From Aspidapion aeneum (taxonomy: Eukaryota; Arthropoda; Insecta; Coleoptera; Brentidae): DNA of 64,000 bases. This document shows, in pieces, positions 32,071 through 49,530 of the stretch (within the stretch, counting starts at the first letter, position 1; every line of letters starts with the position of its first letter). The notes below the pieces were generated by a model, which worked only from the letters and a program-made list of their open reading frames with translations, did no database searches and was not told the origin of the DNA. A program made the translations under genes and the position numbers. The stretch covers positions 42,650,735 through 42,714,734 of the forward strand of contig OY755044.1 in the NCBI GenBank assembly GCA_963576565.1, read 5' to 3'.

Positions 32071-34701
32071 TCTTAGAATCCTAGCTTGGAATGCCAATGG
32101 TCTCTTGAAACATCAGCAAGACTTGCAAGTTATTCTAGACAGAAAAAATTGACGTCTGTCTTGTGTCAGAAACGCATTTTATTAACCAGTCTCACATTAA
32201 ATTTAAAGGTTATAAAGTGTATCATACAACTCACCCTAGCAATACTGCACATGGGGGAAGTGCTGTAATAATTAAAGAAAATATATCACACTATGAGGAG
32301 ATGGGATATAAAACCATAGAGATTCAAGCTACATTAGTAAGTGTAAAAACCAAAACATATACATTAGTCATAAGTGCTGTCTATATACCACCAAGGCACT
32401 TACTAAAGAAAAATCAATATCTTAATTTTCTCAGAAAATTAGGAAACCGTTTTATAATTGGAGGTGAATTTAATGCAATACCTACTGGGGATCTAGACTG
32501 ACGAATTCTAAAGGAAAATAACTTTTGCAAGCTATTAGTGATTATCAAAGTGAGCCGACATCAACTGGTAAGCCCACATACTATCCAACAGATCCAGGAA
32601 AAATTCCAGATCTAATTGATTTTTTTATAGTAAAAAATATATCTTTAAGTTTTGTAGATATAGAAGAAAGTTTTGATTTACACTCAGATCATTCACCTAT
32701 TATTCTAACCCTTAGTAAAAACATAATAAAGAGAGAAGTAAATATCTCACTAGTTAATAAACTGACTGACTGAATTAGTTTTAAACAAAGTCTGTCAGAA
32801 AAAATAAACCTATCAGTACCATTGCAAACGCCAGAACAAATCGATAAAGAAGTTGAATATTTTGTTACAAATATTCAACAAGCAGCTTGGGAAAACAGTC
32901 CAAAACCAAAGAGAATTTTTAAGGGAAAAAACTATCCAAAGGAAATTAGAGACCTTATATTTGAAATTAGGAAACTAAGAAGTAAGTGGCAGCAAAGCCG
33001 TGATCCTCGGGACAAAACAAATCTCAACAACATGACGCAGCGCATTAGGCGAGAAATTCTAGTAATAAAAAGTGAATCTATTAACCATTTTCTTAATGAA
33101 CTTACAGATGATAAAAATACCGACTATTCCCTTTGGAAAGCAACCAAAGATTTTAAAAGACCAATTATCCAAATTCCACCCATACGAAAATCTAACAACC
33201 AGTGGGCAAGGAGTAACGAAGAAAAAGCAGATATTTTTGCAAGTCATTTAGTAAAAACATTTCAGCCCCACGAAGCACCAGATGAACACTTTCATTTAAA
33301 TGAACCCCATCAAATCGAGGACCATATTAAGCTTACATCACCAAAAGAAATATTAACAAAAATCAAAAATATTAATTCGAAAAAGCCCCAGGGTATGATC
33401 TTATTAACGGGGTAGTCATAAAACAACTCTCCAGAAAAGCTATCTTAAAACTATGCAACCTAATTAATGCGTCTTTTAGGCTTAGGTATATACCTAAACT
33501 GTGGAAAGTTGCAGAAGTTATCATGATTCCAAAACCTGGAAAACCACTTCATGACGTGTCATCTTACAGGCCAATATCTTTGCTGCCAATTATATCCAAG
33601 CTCTATGAAAAATTAATGCTTAAAAGAATAAAACCCATCATAGAAAGACAAGAAATTATTCCAACTCATCAATTTGGTTTTCGAGACAAGCATTTCACGA
33701 TAGATCAAGTACACAGAATTACTAATATAATAGAAAAAGCACTAGAAGAGGGAAAAGTTTGTTCGGCAGTTTTTCTAGATGTAGCACAAGCATTTGACAA
33801 AGTGTGGCATGAAGGCCTTAATTTTAAACTAAAACGGTGTCTGCCAAAACAATATTCGGATATTTTGGAATCATACATATCTGATAGACATTTTAGAGTA
33901 AAACAGGAAGACTCATACTCAAATTTAAGAGAAATTCAAGCAGGCGTGCCCCAGGGTAGCGTACTAGGCCCTTATCTATACTATCACTTGTGATATCCCA
34001 AAGCCAGAAAATTGTCACTTAGCAACATTTGCCGATGATACTGGTTTATTAACGGTAGAAAAATCTATTGAAAAATGCATAGAAAAACTTCAGGATGCAG
34101 TCACCCAAGTTGGACCACAAAGTGGCGAATAAAATTAAATGAAACCAAATCAATTCATGTTCATTATACAAACAAAAATATAAATCACATACAAATAACA
34201 ATTAACAACATTCTAGTACCATATTCGAATCAGGCAAAATATCTAGGTATGACACTTGATGCCAAATTGCGCTGGAAAGCACATGTTAAGAAAAAAAAAG
34301 AAGAACTTGAGATAAGGTATAGAAAAATGAACTGGCTAATTGGAAGGAAGTCCAATTTAACAATTCATAATAAGTTACTGCTTTATAGACAAATACTGAA
34401 ACCAGTATGGACATATGGTATTCAACTATGGGGTTGTGCTAAAGAGAGTAACATTCTAGTTGTACAGAGATTTCAAAATAAAGTATTAAGAAACATTGTG
34501 AATGCACCTTGGTACGTTCGAAATAGTGACCTTCATCGAGATCTAAAAATTGAAACTGTAGCAGAGACTATAAAAAAGTACGCAAAAAGCCATGAAGATA
34601 GACTCCATCGGCATGTGAATGTGGAAGCAATTCAGCTTCTAGACAATAATATGCTAGTTCGAAGACTAAAAAGATTGAAGCCGTTTGAACTAGTAAACTA
34701 A
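32060..34701 (+). pseudogene. Jockey ORF2 (endonuclease and reverse transcriptase)
   Basis: ORF2 nicks the target and copies the LINE RNA. The start is the ATG at 32060 (MVSNLRILAWNANGL). Endonuclease landmarks are SETHF, a GGEFNA box (normally GGDFNA, so a catalytic Asp has become Glu) and SDHSPI at about 32690. RT landmarks are PKPGKP...SYRPISLLP, FGFRDKH, the catalytic FLDVAQAFDKVWH, AGVPQGSVLGP and a FADDT box at 34028-34042. The C-terminal part shows YLGMTLDAKLRW, LLYRQILKPVWTYGIQLWG and ILVVQRFQNKVLRNI. At least five frame breaks (about 32150, 32500, 32773, 33400 and 33985) show long decay. Confidence 0.85.
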
Positions 34702-34901
34702 GTGAATTACACATAAAACAAAATAATGCTATAAACACAAAACAATTGTGAGTTACAGACTAAACAAAGCGGGGAGAACTGTTGAGTGAACCCTAAGTTT
34801 AAATCTGACTTTTCTAGTAAATTAAGTTAAAACAAAATTGCTAATTAGTCTTACTGACTAGATTGTAATACAATAAACACAGTGTGTTTGACAAAAAAAA
34901 A

Positions 34902-35575
34902 TTTTAGAATAATAATTGATATAGGAATATACAAGAAATTGTGTTCGAATTCGCAAAATTTTTACTTTTGAATCGCATCTTGACTTTATTCCTGATGCTT
35001 ACCATATTTGACAGGCGCTCAAATTTATAGGTTTTGTAACTTGGATGCTCCTTATATTATTTAATTAGTAGATTAGGCTTGGAACATATTTTCCAAAAAT
35101 ACCCGATATGCCGTAGTTTAGAGCCATAGTTTCTGAGATATTAGCAAATATAACAGTACCGCTTTTGTGTTAATTTTAGTATCCTTATTCCAAATTATGT
35201 TAGTCCTCATCATGTCCCCATGTATCAACAGTGACAATAACATAACTTTGTTGTCGTTACCGGTTGTCATTTTGAGCGTCATTAAAAAAAAAAGAAAAAA
35301 ATAGTTCGAAATAAGGACACTGAAATTAACACAAAAGGGGTAATGTTAATTTTTTATCATTTAAAAATTTATCGCTAATATTTCCGAAACTTTTTATCAA
35401 AATTGCGACATATGGGGTATTTTTGGAAAGTATATTCCAAGCCTAATCTATTAATTAAATAATATAACGAGCATCCAATTTACAAAAACTATAAATTTGA
35501 GCGCCTGTCAAATATGGTGAGCATCAGGAACACAATTTCTTTTATATTCCTATATCAATTATTAATGGTCTAAAA
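34902..35575. mobile_element. About 670-bp foldback element
   Basis: The left arm (AATAATTGATATAGGAATAT..., GAAATTGTGTTC, TTGACAGGCGCTCAAATTTATA, TATATTATTTAATTA, GATTAGGCTTGGAA) is repeated in reverse complement at the right end, finishing TCAATTATT at 35563. A TCTAAAAG at 35569-35576 matches the TTTTAGA at 34902. Arms are about 240 and 200 bp; the left carries an extra block of about 43 bp (around 34955-35000). No coding sequence. Confidence 0.7.
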
Positions 35576-35889
35576 GGGTGGGAAAAATATAATGAGACAC
35601 CCTGTACTGCTGGCAGCTTATAGTCCATTCATTTATAACTGAGAAATAATGAATCACCGAAATATGTTCTTTCACCGAATTTTTATTAAAAGGAATGAGC
35701 ATAAACAAAGTCTTCTCTTCTGCAGTTTTAGTCGCTAAACATTTTTAGGAAAATAATGCACCAACCTATTGAAAACTTTACTACCAAAACAACGAAAATA
35801 ATGCGTCCGACAACAGTGTTTCAAGCCATGCGTGGTAGATGACTGGATGCTTACCGTACCCAGACAGCAAAACATCGTCCCTTGTGGCT
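35576..35889. other. Short spacer with an isolated MITE-like end
   Basis: GAGACACCCTG at about 35600-35610 is the reverse complement of the CAGGGTGTCTC terminus of the MITE at 29761. Its partner end is not visible nearby, so it may be a solo terminus. No gene seen. Confidence 0.4.
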
Positions 35890-37309
35890 GGGTGGGCCAA
35901 AAAAACCCGGACAATTTTTTTTTCTTTAGAACTTTTGAACTATGAATCAGAGTTTTGACTAAATATATATTTTTGTCGGCCATCTGAAAATCCAAGATGG
36001 TGGACGTAGTTAAATTTTACCCTTCAAAGATGCTCGTTTATTCTTGTGTTGCGTACATGTTTTAATTATTTACTAAAATCAGTAAAAAAGCTGCATTCTT
36101 ACCACACACAACAAGTGATAAATCAGCGAATTCGGTTCTATGGTTCTAAAAAAAAATATTTTTGTTTCAACAATTGTTTTGAACATTATACCATTGCCTT
36201 GCCAATCATGTCTGCACTTATTTCCTTATAATTTTATTACTATTGAACCGATTTTATTGAAATAAAAATCATACTTGGTTCTTCAAAATGGCGCGTTTAT
36301 TCTTATTTTCTGAAAATGTTTTAGTTTTTTTTCTTCTGTAGAAAAGCACTACTTTTTTCCCGCTTAGCAAGGTACAAAATAATAAAATCGGTTATGTGGT
36401 TCTCACAAAATATGATTTTGTTTTAACCATTGTTTTACAAATTATACGATTGCATTGTCAATCCTGTCGCTAATAAATTATAAAGAAATAAATGCAGACA
36501 GGATTGGCATTGCAATCGTTTAATATGTAAAATAATGGTTAATACAAAATCCGATTTTGTAAGAACCACTACACCGATTTTATCAATTTGTACATTTTTA
36601 TGCGGGAGAATAGTAGTGTTCTTCTATAGGTAAAAAAAAACTAAAACAGTTTCGCAAAATGAGAATAGCCATTTTGTAGAATCAAGTTTGATCCTGTCCG
36701 ACATCTTAAATTCCAAGATGGCGGAAAATTTCGATAACAATCTTTAAAGAGCAATCAATTCTAACCAGGATTTTTTTTATTTCACTGAAATCGGTTTAGT
36801 AATAACGAATTTGTAAGGAAATTAATGCAGACAGGATTAGCAATGCAATCCTAGAATCTAAAAAACAATGGTTGAAACAAAAATAGATTTCTTGAGAACC
36901 ACCACAACACCGATTTTACTAATTTGCACGTCGTTGTGTGTGGAAAAAGTAGTGATTTTCTATAAATTAAAACAAAAACTAAAATATTTTCGGAAAATAA
37001 GAATAAACACGCTATTTGGAAGAATCAAGTATGATTCTGTTCGACATCTTAAATTTTAAGATGGCGATAAACTATGATCGTGATCTTTAAAAAGAAATCA
37101 ATTCTCACTAGGATGTTTTTTATTTAATCAAAATCGGTTAAGTAGTAATGAATTTATAAGGAAATAAATGCAGACATGATTGGCAAGCCAATCGTATAAT
37201 ATGCAAAACAATGGTTGAAACAAAAATATATTTTTTTTAATTATCAAACCGATTTTGCTGATTCTTACCTTGTTGTGCGTGGCAAGAACGATTGGCGGCC
37301 AAAACGTCG

Positions 37310-37510
37310 CAAAATTTTGAGCGCGGACCATAACCGCGCTACTCTATATCGCGCAAACCAAAACCGCGCAAGACCAAAATCGCGCAGGTCCTAAATCGCG
37401 CACCCCAATATGGCGCGTGCAATAATCGCGCGGGATAAATATCGCGCGAAGCAAAAATCGCGCAGCCCAATTTCGCGCGGACCATAAGAGCGCCAGCCCA
37501 AAATTTCGCA
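37310..37510. repeat. Left subterminal array of CGCGC modules
   Basis: About 12 modules of 14-17 bp, each with a CGCGC or GCGC core followed by an A-rich half such as CAGACCAAAAT, CAAACCAAAAC, GAAGCAAAAAT or CAGCCCAATTT. Modules differ individually, so this is not a microsatellite. It is the near-exact reverse complement of the right array at 40028-40226. Clustered subterminal motifs are often transposase-binding sites in DNA transposons; that role is inferred here. Confidence 0.8.
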
Positions 37511-37630
37511 AGATCGAAAATCGTGTAGGATCAAGAATCGAAAAAAAATATAAGATTACATACTTATAGAATATATTTATATATAATAATCTGTATAACG
37601 TAACAATATACATATAATAATCAAAAATAC

Positions 37631-39782
37631 TTACAAATTATAGGTAACTCCCCTTAAAAATTTTAGTTTTTCTTTAGGATTATAATTTTGTAATAAATTA
37701 AAAATTCTGTCATAGCCTTTATTTGATTTTTTTGCTTTTGGGGCTTCACCCCTATTAAACTCTTGAAATTTAACATTTGTGATGGATTGTTGTTTTATAA
37801 AACCATCAATTATTGTCCATATTGTTGGTCGGTGAGCACCAATCAATCGATTAAACCCACTGTTAAAACCTTCCGAGTAATTGTTTGTTTTGCATAGGTT
37901 TTTTAAGATGTTCGAATGTTGATTCCAGAGTTTGTGGTCAAACATAGGTTTTGTACGATTTCCTCTTATTTCCTTGCCTATCCAGGTGTTTTCAAAATAA
38001 TCAAGTAGACCTAAAAAAATATTTAAATATTTATTTAACTATTGTTGAGAAGACTAGAGATTAATTAGAACAAAAAGTGCTCATAAACCTTTTTTAATAA
38101 AAGCTGAAATGCTGAAATCTTTGTTGGAGTGTCTTTTTGGCTTGCATAAATTCTGAAACTTTACTTTAAGTTATTTTTTATCTTAAATCTTACCTGCTAG
38201 TTCCTCTTCATTTTGGGTAAAGAAAGTTGTCTCCAACAGTTCTTTGTACCCTTCCACAACATCCTATAATGGAAGAAAAGCCAAGGCTGCAAGTTTATTT
38301 AAGTGATGGTGACTTTGAATGTCCTTGTTGTATGCTTGTAGCAGCTGTGGGTATCTTTGCAATTGGCGATAAAAACATTTTTTGAAGTGAAACCAACATC
38401 CACTTATTTCGGCTTCGGTAAATATATCACTTGCACTTTTTATTGCTGCTCTTTCAAAATCAAACATTATTGTCTTTGGTCTAGCATCTGGTCTAATTGT
38501 TTTTATTACACGAAAGAGCGAGTCATAGATGGTTGCTTTTTTTTTAGGAAGAAATGCATATACTAAAGGAAGGCAGTATCCGTCTCTCATACCATGAATC
38601 GTGTAGATTTGCTCAAAAAGATTTGGAGAAACCTAAAATAAATTTTATGATTTATTATTTGAGAACAATGCAAAAATGTTTTGCATTTATTAAACTTTTA
38701 TTGTGTTATATCTACTCGTAGCTATTGAATTGGATTGTACGATGTTAAATTATGTAACCTAGGTACATAATATGTATATATGCGCATATGTATATCAATC
38801 TTACACGTTAGATCATATTATAGTATATAGGATATAGATAAGAAAAAAAAATTTTTTGGAACTTTAAACTTTACGCCTATATCCGCGCGTATCACAGACC
38901 AATACCGCGCAGACCAAAACCGCGCGCGCGGTTTTGGTCTGCGCGGTATTGGTCTGTGATACGCGCGGATATAGGCGTAAAGTTTAAAGTTCCAAAAAAT
39001 TTTTTTTTCTTATCTATATCCTATATACTATAATATGATCTAACGTGTAAGATTGATATACATATGCGCATATATACATATTATGTACCTAGGTTACATA
39101 ATTTAACATCGTACAATCCAATTCAATAGCTACGAGTAGATATAACACAATAAAATTATTTACGTACCTTAAAAGTTCCGTCACAAAACCAATTCTCTGA
39201 GTTAGCTAAAAATTCCAGGTTTTCCTCAGTAGCAAACATAATAATTCTGTTTTCATTTTTTGGTCCGTCGTGAATCAAAAATTGTTTTTGTCCTACTTTT
39301 TGTAAAGACTTCGGCACTTCGAAGTCTTCTAAATTAGACGGATTATTTGGAAGACCGTTTGTTTTATTTTTTTGCTTTCTTATCATTCTTTTTAATGACT
39401 TAATTTTTGGAAGCTGGTTTAACACGGGTGCCTCCACATTTTCGCAGACACTCGCTATAATGTTTTGGGGGTTTGTCAATGACCCAGAAGCTTCTTCTTT
39501 TATTTTAAGCTTTATATTCCGAGCTTCAAGCTTACTTGGGTTTGGCGGATGTGTGTGTTGCATAGTTTTTATAATATCATTTTCTTTATTTGTGTGTAAC
39601 CTACTGTTGCACCTTAACGCATCATATTCGGTACATTTCCATATAATTTTATTTTTATTTTTTCTCTCTTGGCGAAATGTGTAGCCTTCAACCACTGCTA
39701 AGAGTTTACCTTTATTTGACTTTGTAAAAGCTATTTCGGCTGCCATTTTTAACACTTTGCACACACCGTTTAACAGAAACAC
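37631..39782 (-). pseudogene. MULE transposase with FLYWCH finger, three exons, one in-frame stop
   Basis: Exons are 39782-39168, 38632-38194 and 38010-37631, with GTACGT and GTAAGA donors and TTTTAG acceptors. The phases agree across both introns (535 and 183 bp). Exon 1 carries a FLYWCH zinc finger (FTKSNKGKLLAVVEGYTF, W-K-C, C-N-S-R-L, H-x-H) and ends in WFCDGTFK, the first catalytic Asp of MULE transposases. Exon 2 continues VSPNLFEQIYTIHG, LVYAFLP and then MFDFERAAIKSA (second Asp) and CWFHFKKC. Exon 3 gives LWNQHS and SEGFNSGFNRLIG. Such enzymes cut and paste the element via its terminal repeats. A TAG at 38264-38266 interrupts exon 2, while homologous reading continues in phase on both sides. 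Start at 39782 or, less likely, 39746. Confidence 0.85.
38696..39155. repeat. Exact 460-bp palindrome with no spacer
   Basis: Every base from 38696 to 38925 appears to pair with 38926-39155 (coordinates sum to 77851). I checked several blocks along the arms, including TAGTATATAGGATATAGATA, AGGTACATAATATGTATATA and the CGCGC|GCGCG centre. It occupies most of transposase intron 1, starting 12 nt after the donor. The inner 45 bp of each arm contain CGCGC-GACCAAAA modules like those of the element ends. It could be a real foldback insertion or an assembly or library hairpin artefact. Confidence 0.9.
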
Positions 39783-40027
39783 AAATAAATGAGCGAAAGA
39801 AAATTTATCACATTAAGAACCCGTTTTTTAAAAAAATACAAAAATTGGATTTTGTAAAAAAAATCCCGATGAAGAAAGACCAAATCACTAAAAATTACAC
39901 TTTAGGAACGTATAAAAAATTGCGACGAAAAATCATATGCAACGCCAATTTTATTTATTTAGTTATAACTGTACCCTGCAACTTTAAATTAGCGCAGTTT
40001 TACGCCTCTTGCGACAATTTGGTATTA

Positions 40028-40226
40028 GGCGCGATTTTGGGTTGGCGCGTTTATGGCCTGCGCTAAATTGGGCTGCGCGATTTTTGCTTCGCGCGATATT
40101 TATCCCGCGCGATTATTGCACGCGCCATATTGGGGTGCGCGATTTAGGACCTGCGCGATTTTGGTCTTGCGCGGTTTTGGTTTGCGCGATATTGAGTAGC
40201 GCGGTTTTGGTCCGCGCTCAAAATTT
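40028..40226. repeat. Right subterminal array of CGCGC modules
   Basis: Reverse-complement partner of 37310-37510. Modules read GCGCGATTTTGGGTT, GCGCGATTTTGGTCT, GCGCGGTTTTGGTTT and similar at 15-16-bp spacing. It lies just upstream of the transposase gene (start 39782), so it is also positioned as a promoter-proximal element. Confidence 0.8.
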
Positions 40227-40501
40227 TGCGACGTTTTGGCCGCCAATCGTTTTGAAAGCAGCTTTTTTACTCATTTTCAAAAAATGGCTAAAACATGTTC
40301 CCAATACAAGAATAAACGAGCATCTTTAAATGGTACATTTTAATTTCGTCCGCCATCTTGGATTTTGAGACCGCAGACAAAAAAATATATTTAGTCAAAA
40401 CTCTGATTAATTCTCTATCAAGTGCAGTTTGTCACATAAAAATCGATTGTACAGTTCAAAAGTTATAATAAAAAAAAATTGTCCGGTTTTTTGGCCCACC
40501 C

Positions 40502-40900
40502 GGTACATTGGATGAAGTCATCAGACGAATCGTCAATCCGAGGGATCTACATTTTAGGTCAATTTTCGTTATAAAAACCGTCCATTTAACTTCCAAGTAG
40601 ATCCGAGAGACGTCCGTTTTATACCCGAAAGAACCGGCAATGGACATCAAGTGGACGTACCATGGACATCCAAAATGAGCCGTATCAGCATATACGTCCA
40701 ACAGTGTACATAAATACAACGTATAACGTACGTACAATTTATGATAAGAAGTAAGTCCAATGAACGATCTAAATCGTTTACGCAAATTGGACGAACTTAT
40801 GAGCAGACGAAGCGTCAATCCGAGGGATGTACATTTTAGGTCCATTTTCAATCGAAAAACCGTCCAACAGTGTACATAAACACAACGTATAACAGTATAT
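40502..40900. repeat. Direct repeat pair, period about 282 bp
   Basis: A block with AGACGAATCGTCAATCCGAG, CATTTTAGGTC and AAAACCGTCCA begins at 40523 and again at 40805. A second block with GTCCAACAGTGTACATAAA and ACAACGTATAAC occurs at about 40695 and about 40865. The copies are moderately diverged. This looks like one and a half units of a satellite or a local duplication; GTCCA/TGGAC motifs are frequent throughout. Confidence 0.65.
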
Positions 40901-41686
40901 TCCAAAAAACATTTTTATTGCATTAAAACAATTAAAAAGTACAAAACTAACGTAAAATAAATGTATGGACACTTAAAAACTGCAATATTGTCTTTTTATT
41001 TTCTATTATAGTGGAGAATGTACTTTTCGGTATATCATATTCCTGGCAAATATTTCTTTTTTGGAATCCATTCTTAACTTTTTTAAAACTTTTGCTCTAT
41101 GGTTAAGATCACACAAGGCCAGCAAAAAAATACAGGCCACGACCCAAGGCCAAGCCTGAAAAAATCAGCTGTTCTCGGAGGGCTGACTTTTACATTGGGT
41201 CTTACGGGAGGCCAGAGGTTTTTTTGTGACATTTTCAAAATGGCACTACAAATATCCGCGAAATTTCAGTGAAATATTCTCAGACACCATCCCGATATGC
41301 CACCAAACTTTTGTAGGATACAAGATGATTAAAAGATTAAAATCTTCAGGATTTGGCAATCCTTATTTGACTTTGTCATGTGTGTTTGTCATGGTATTTG
41401 TTCATTTGTTTGTATTGTAAAACTTTTTCGATTTTTTAGTGATTTTTTATAATAAAGTTCATTTAGAGTCCAAAAATAACAACATTAATCTTTTAAAAAA
41501 AAATTACACACCAAAAAATCATTTTTTGATGTAATTTTTGTAAACACCAGTAAATAACTACATTAAGTTTTAAAAATCTGCCGAGTGCCGAATATAAACA
41601 AATAGATGTAGGTAATCAGATTACTTTCCACGCAGAAACGAACACATTCGCTTCTTTAAATTTAGTTTTTGTGTGAGCTAATGAAG
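40901..41686. other. No gene recognised
   Basis: A/T-rich. Just before the LINE copy, GTGTGAGCTAAT (41671-41682) is the reverse complement of ATTAGCTCACAC inside the LINE 3' end (about 41936-41947), which might mark an aberrant insertion junction. Confidence 0.4.
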
Positions 41687-42012
41687 CGGCTCTGAAAAAT
41701 TAAAGATTGCTATATATTTAGAAAAAATTGTTTTGCAAGAATATAGTAAAAACAATCTCAAAACGGGCTTTATTTTTAAAAAAATTAAATATTCATGAAC
41801 CGTCATTCCAACTTCAATATTTTGAAGACAAGACAATCAGAAAAAAAAACATTTCCAAACTAGTAAGAACCTTTCATTTTGAAATTTGTATTGGAGAACT
41901 TGGCTTTACTTTGTTTTTTTTTTGTTATGATTATATTAGCTCACACTACTACTATACTATAGTAGTGTGAACTATGGTGATCCTAATTTTTTCGAGAAAA
42001 AAAAAGCTGCTA
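41687..42012 (+). mobile_element. R1/LOA-like LINE copy A: 326-bp 3' end only
   Basis: Matches 52745-53070 base for base as far as I can see, with a constant offset of 11,058. Upstream of CGGCTCTGAAAAATT the two sequences part. It is therefore a severely 5'-truncated insertion holding only the 3' UTR. The 3' boundary is at exactly the same base as in copy B, followed at once by CTGT repeats. A terminal stem-loop lies at 41941-41970 (11-bp stem, 8-nt loop). Confidence 0.85.
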
Positions 42013-49154
<7,142 letters not shown>

Positions 49155-49523
49155 TTTGAGGCTATGGATATTGAAATGTTTAGATACTTTGTAAAAAAAG
49201 GCAAACTTTATATTGATATGATGACTGCATTTGTAGAAGAGGAAATACAAGTGGCTCTTTGTTATAACTGTCATAGGTTTGGACACGTGAGCAAATATTG
49301 CAAAGACCTACCAAGATGTCATGTTTGTGGAGGCGGTCACGAGGGCAGGAAATGTCAATCATTGGATTTGAGCTGTCCAAACTGTGCCAATATGGGTATA
49401 GAACTTAATCAAAGAAGACATACGGCAAGAGACTGGTTTTGTCCAGTTTACAAACGGAAACAAAGACAAACACAACAGATAATTGATTACGGACAAACAG
49501 GGTTAGAACAGGATAAAATATAA
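49155..49523 (+). pseudogene. LINE B ORF1, C-terminal 122 codons
   Basis: After [22 protein letters not shown] comes a three-knuckle zinc domain: [27 protein letters not shown] and CPNCANMG with a later histidine. The order and spacing are those of R1/I-type LINE Gag proteins, which bind element RNA. The N-terminal part is absent, and the open frame continues leftward only through the CTGT array. The stop at 49523 is 7 bp before the ORF2 start. Confidence 0.85.
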
Positions 49524-49530
49524 TAATAGG

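Larger units (their letters stand above)
30951..34901 (+). mobile_element. Decayed Jockey-type LINE, two ORFs, poly(A) tail
   Basis: An about 3.95-kb element with a short 5' leader, ORF1 (31051-32070) and ORF2 (32060-34701), a 190-bp 3' UTR and a 9-A tail ending at 34901. It is close to full length but contains many frameshifts and stops, so it is inactive. The 5' boundary is approximate. The 3' tail directly abuts the left end of a foldback element at 34902. Confidence 0.8.
37287..40251 (-). mobile_element. MULE DNA transposon with module-array termini
   Basis: Ends are inverted copies of about 220 bp starting AACGATTGGCGGCCAAAACG and containing the CGCG-rich arrays. Between them lies a three-exon transposase gene on the minus strand. 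Insertion into the outer foldback element is shown by a paralogous uninterrupted site at about 36088-36107, in reverse orientation, whose two halves (ACCACACACAAC side and GCAGCTTTTTT side) border the MULE. A clean 8-9-bp target duplication, usual for MULEs, is not evident at these boundaries. Length is 2,965 bp. Confidence 0.8.
35890..40501. mobile_element. Complex foldback element with repeated arms, interrupted by a MULE
   Basis: The outer ends are inverted copies: GGGTGGGCCAAAAAAACCCG at 35890 and CGGTTTTTTGGCCCACCC at 40501. Matching continues inward through TCAGAGTTTTGACTAAATATAT, the CCAAGATGG block and GATGCTCGTTTATTCTTGT. The left part is built from about 330-bp units. Units near 36095-36230 and 36240-36477 are reversed relative to units near 36482, 36825 and 37160, so a symmetry centre falls at about 36478. 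Units share AAATGCAGACA(G/T)GATTGGCA, ATGGTTGAAACAAAAAT, AACACCGATTTTACTAAT and CAAGATGGCG. Without the MULE the element would be about 1.65 kb. No transposase of its own is seen. Confidence 0.7.

Noticed and set aside
37344..37613. 89-codon minus-strand frame rich in Ala/Arg/Trp, with a partner at 40009-40329
   Set aside because: The frames arise from translating the CGCG module arrays; the two are inverted copies of each other and show no domain.
37310..40226. CRISPR-like appearance of the regularly spaced CGCG modules
   Set aside because: Units are 15-16 bp, all variable, without separate spacers, arranged as inverted transposon ends in a eukaryotic context.
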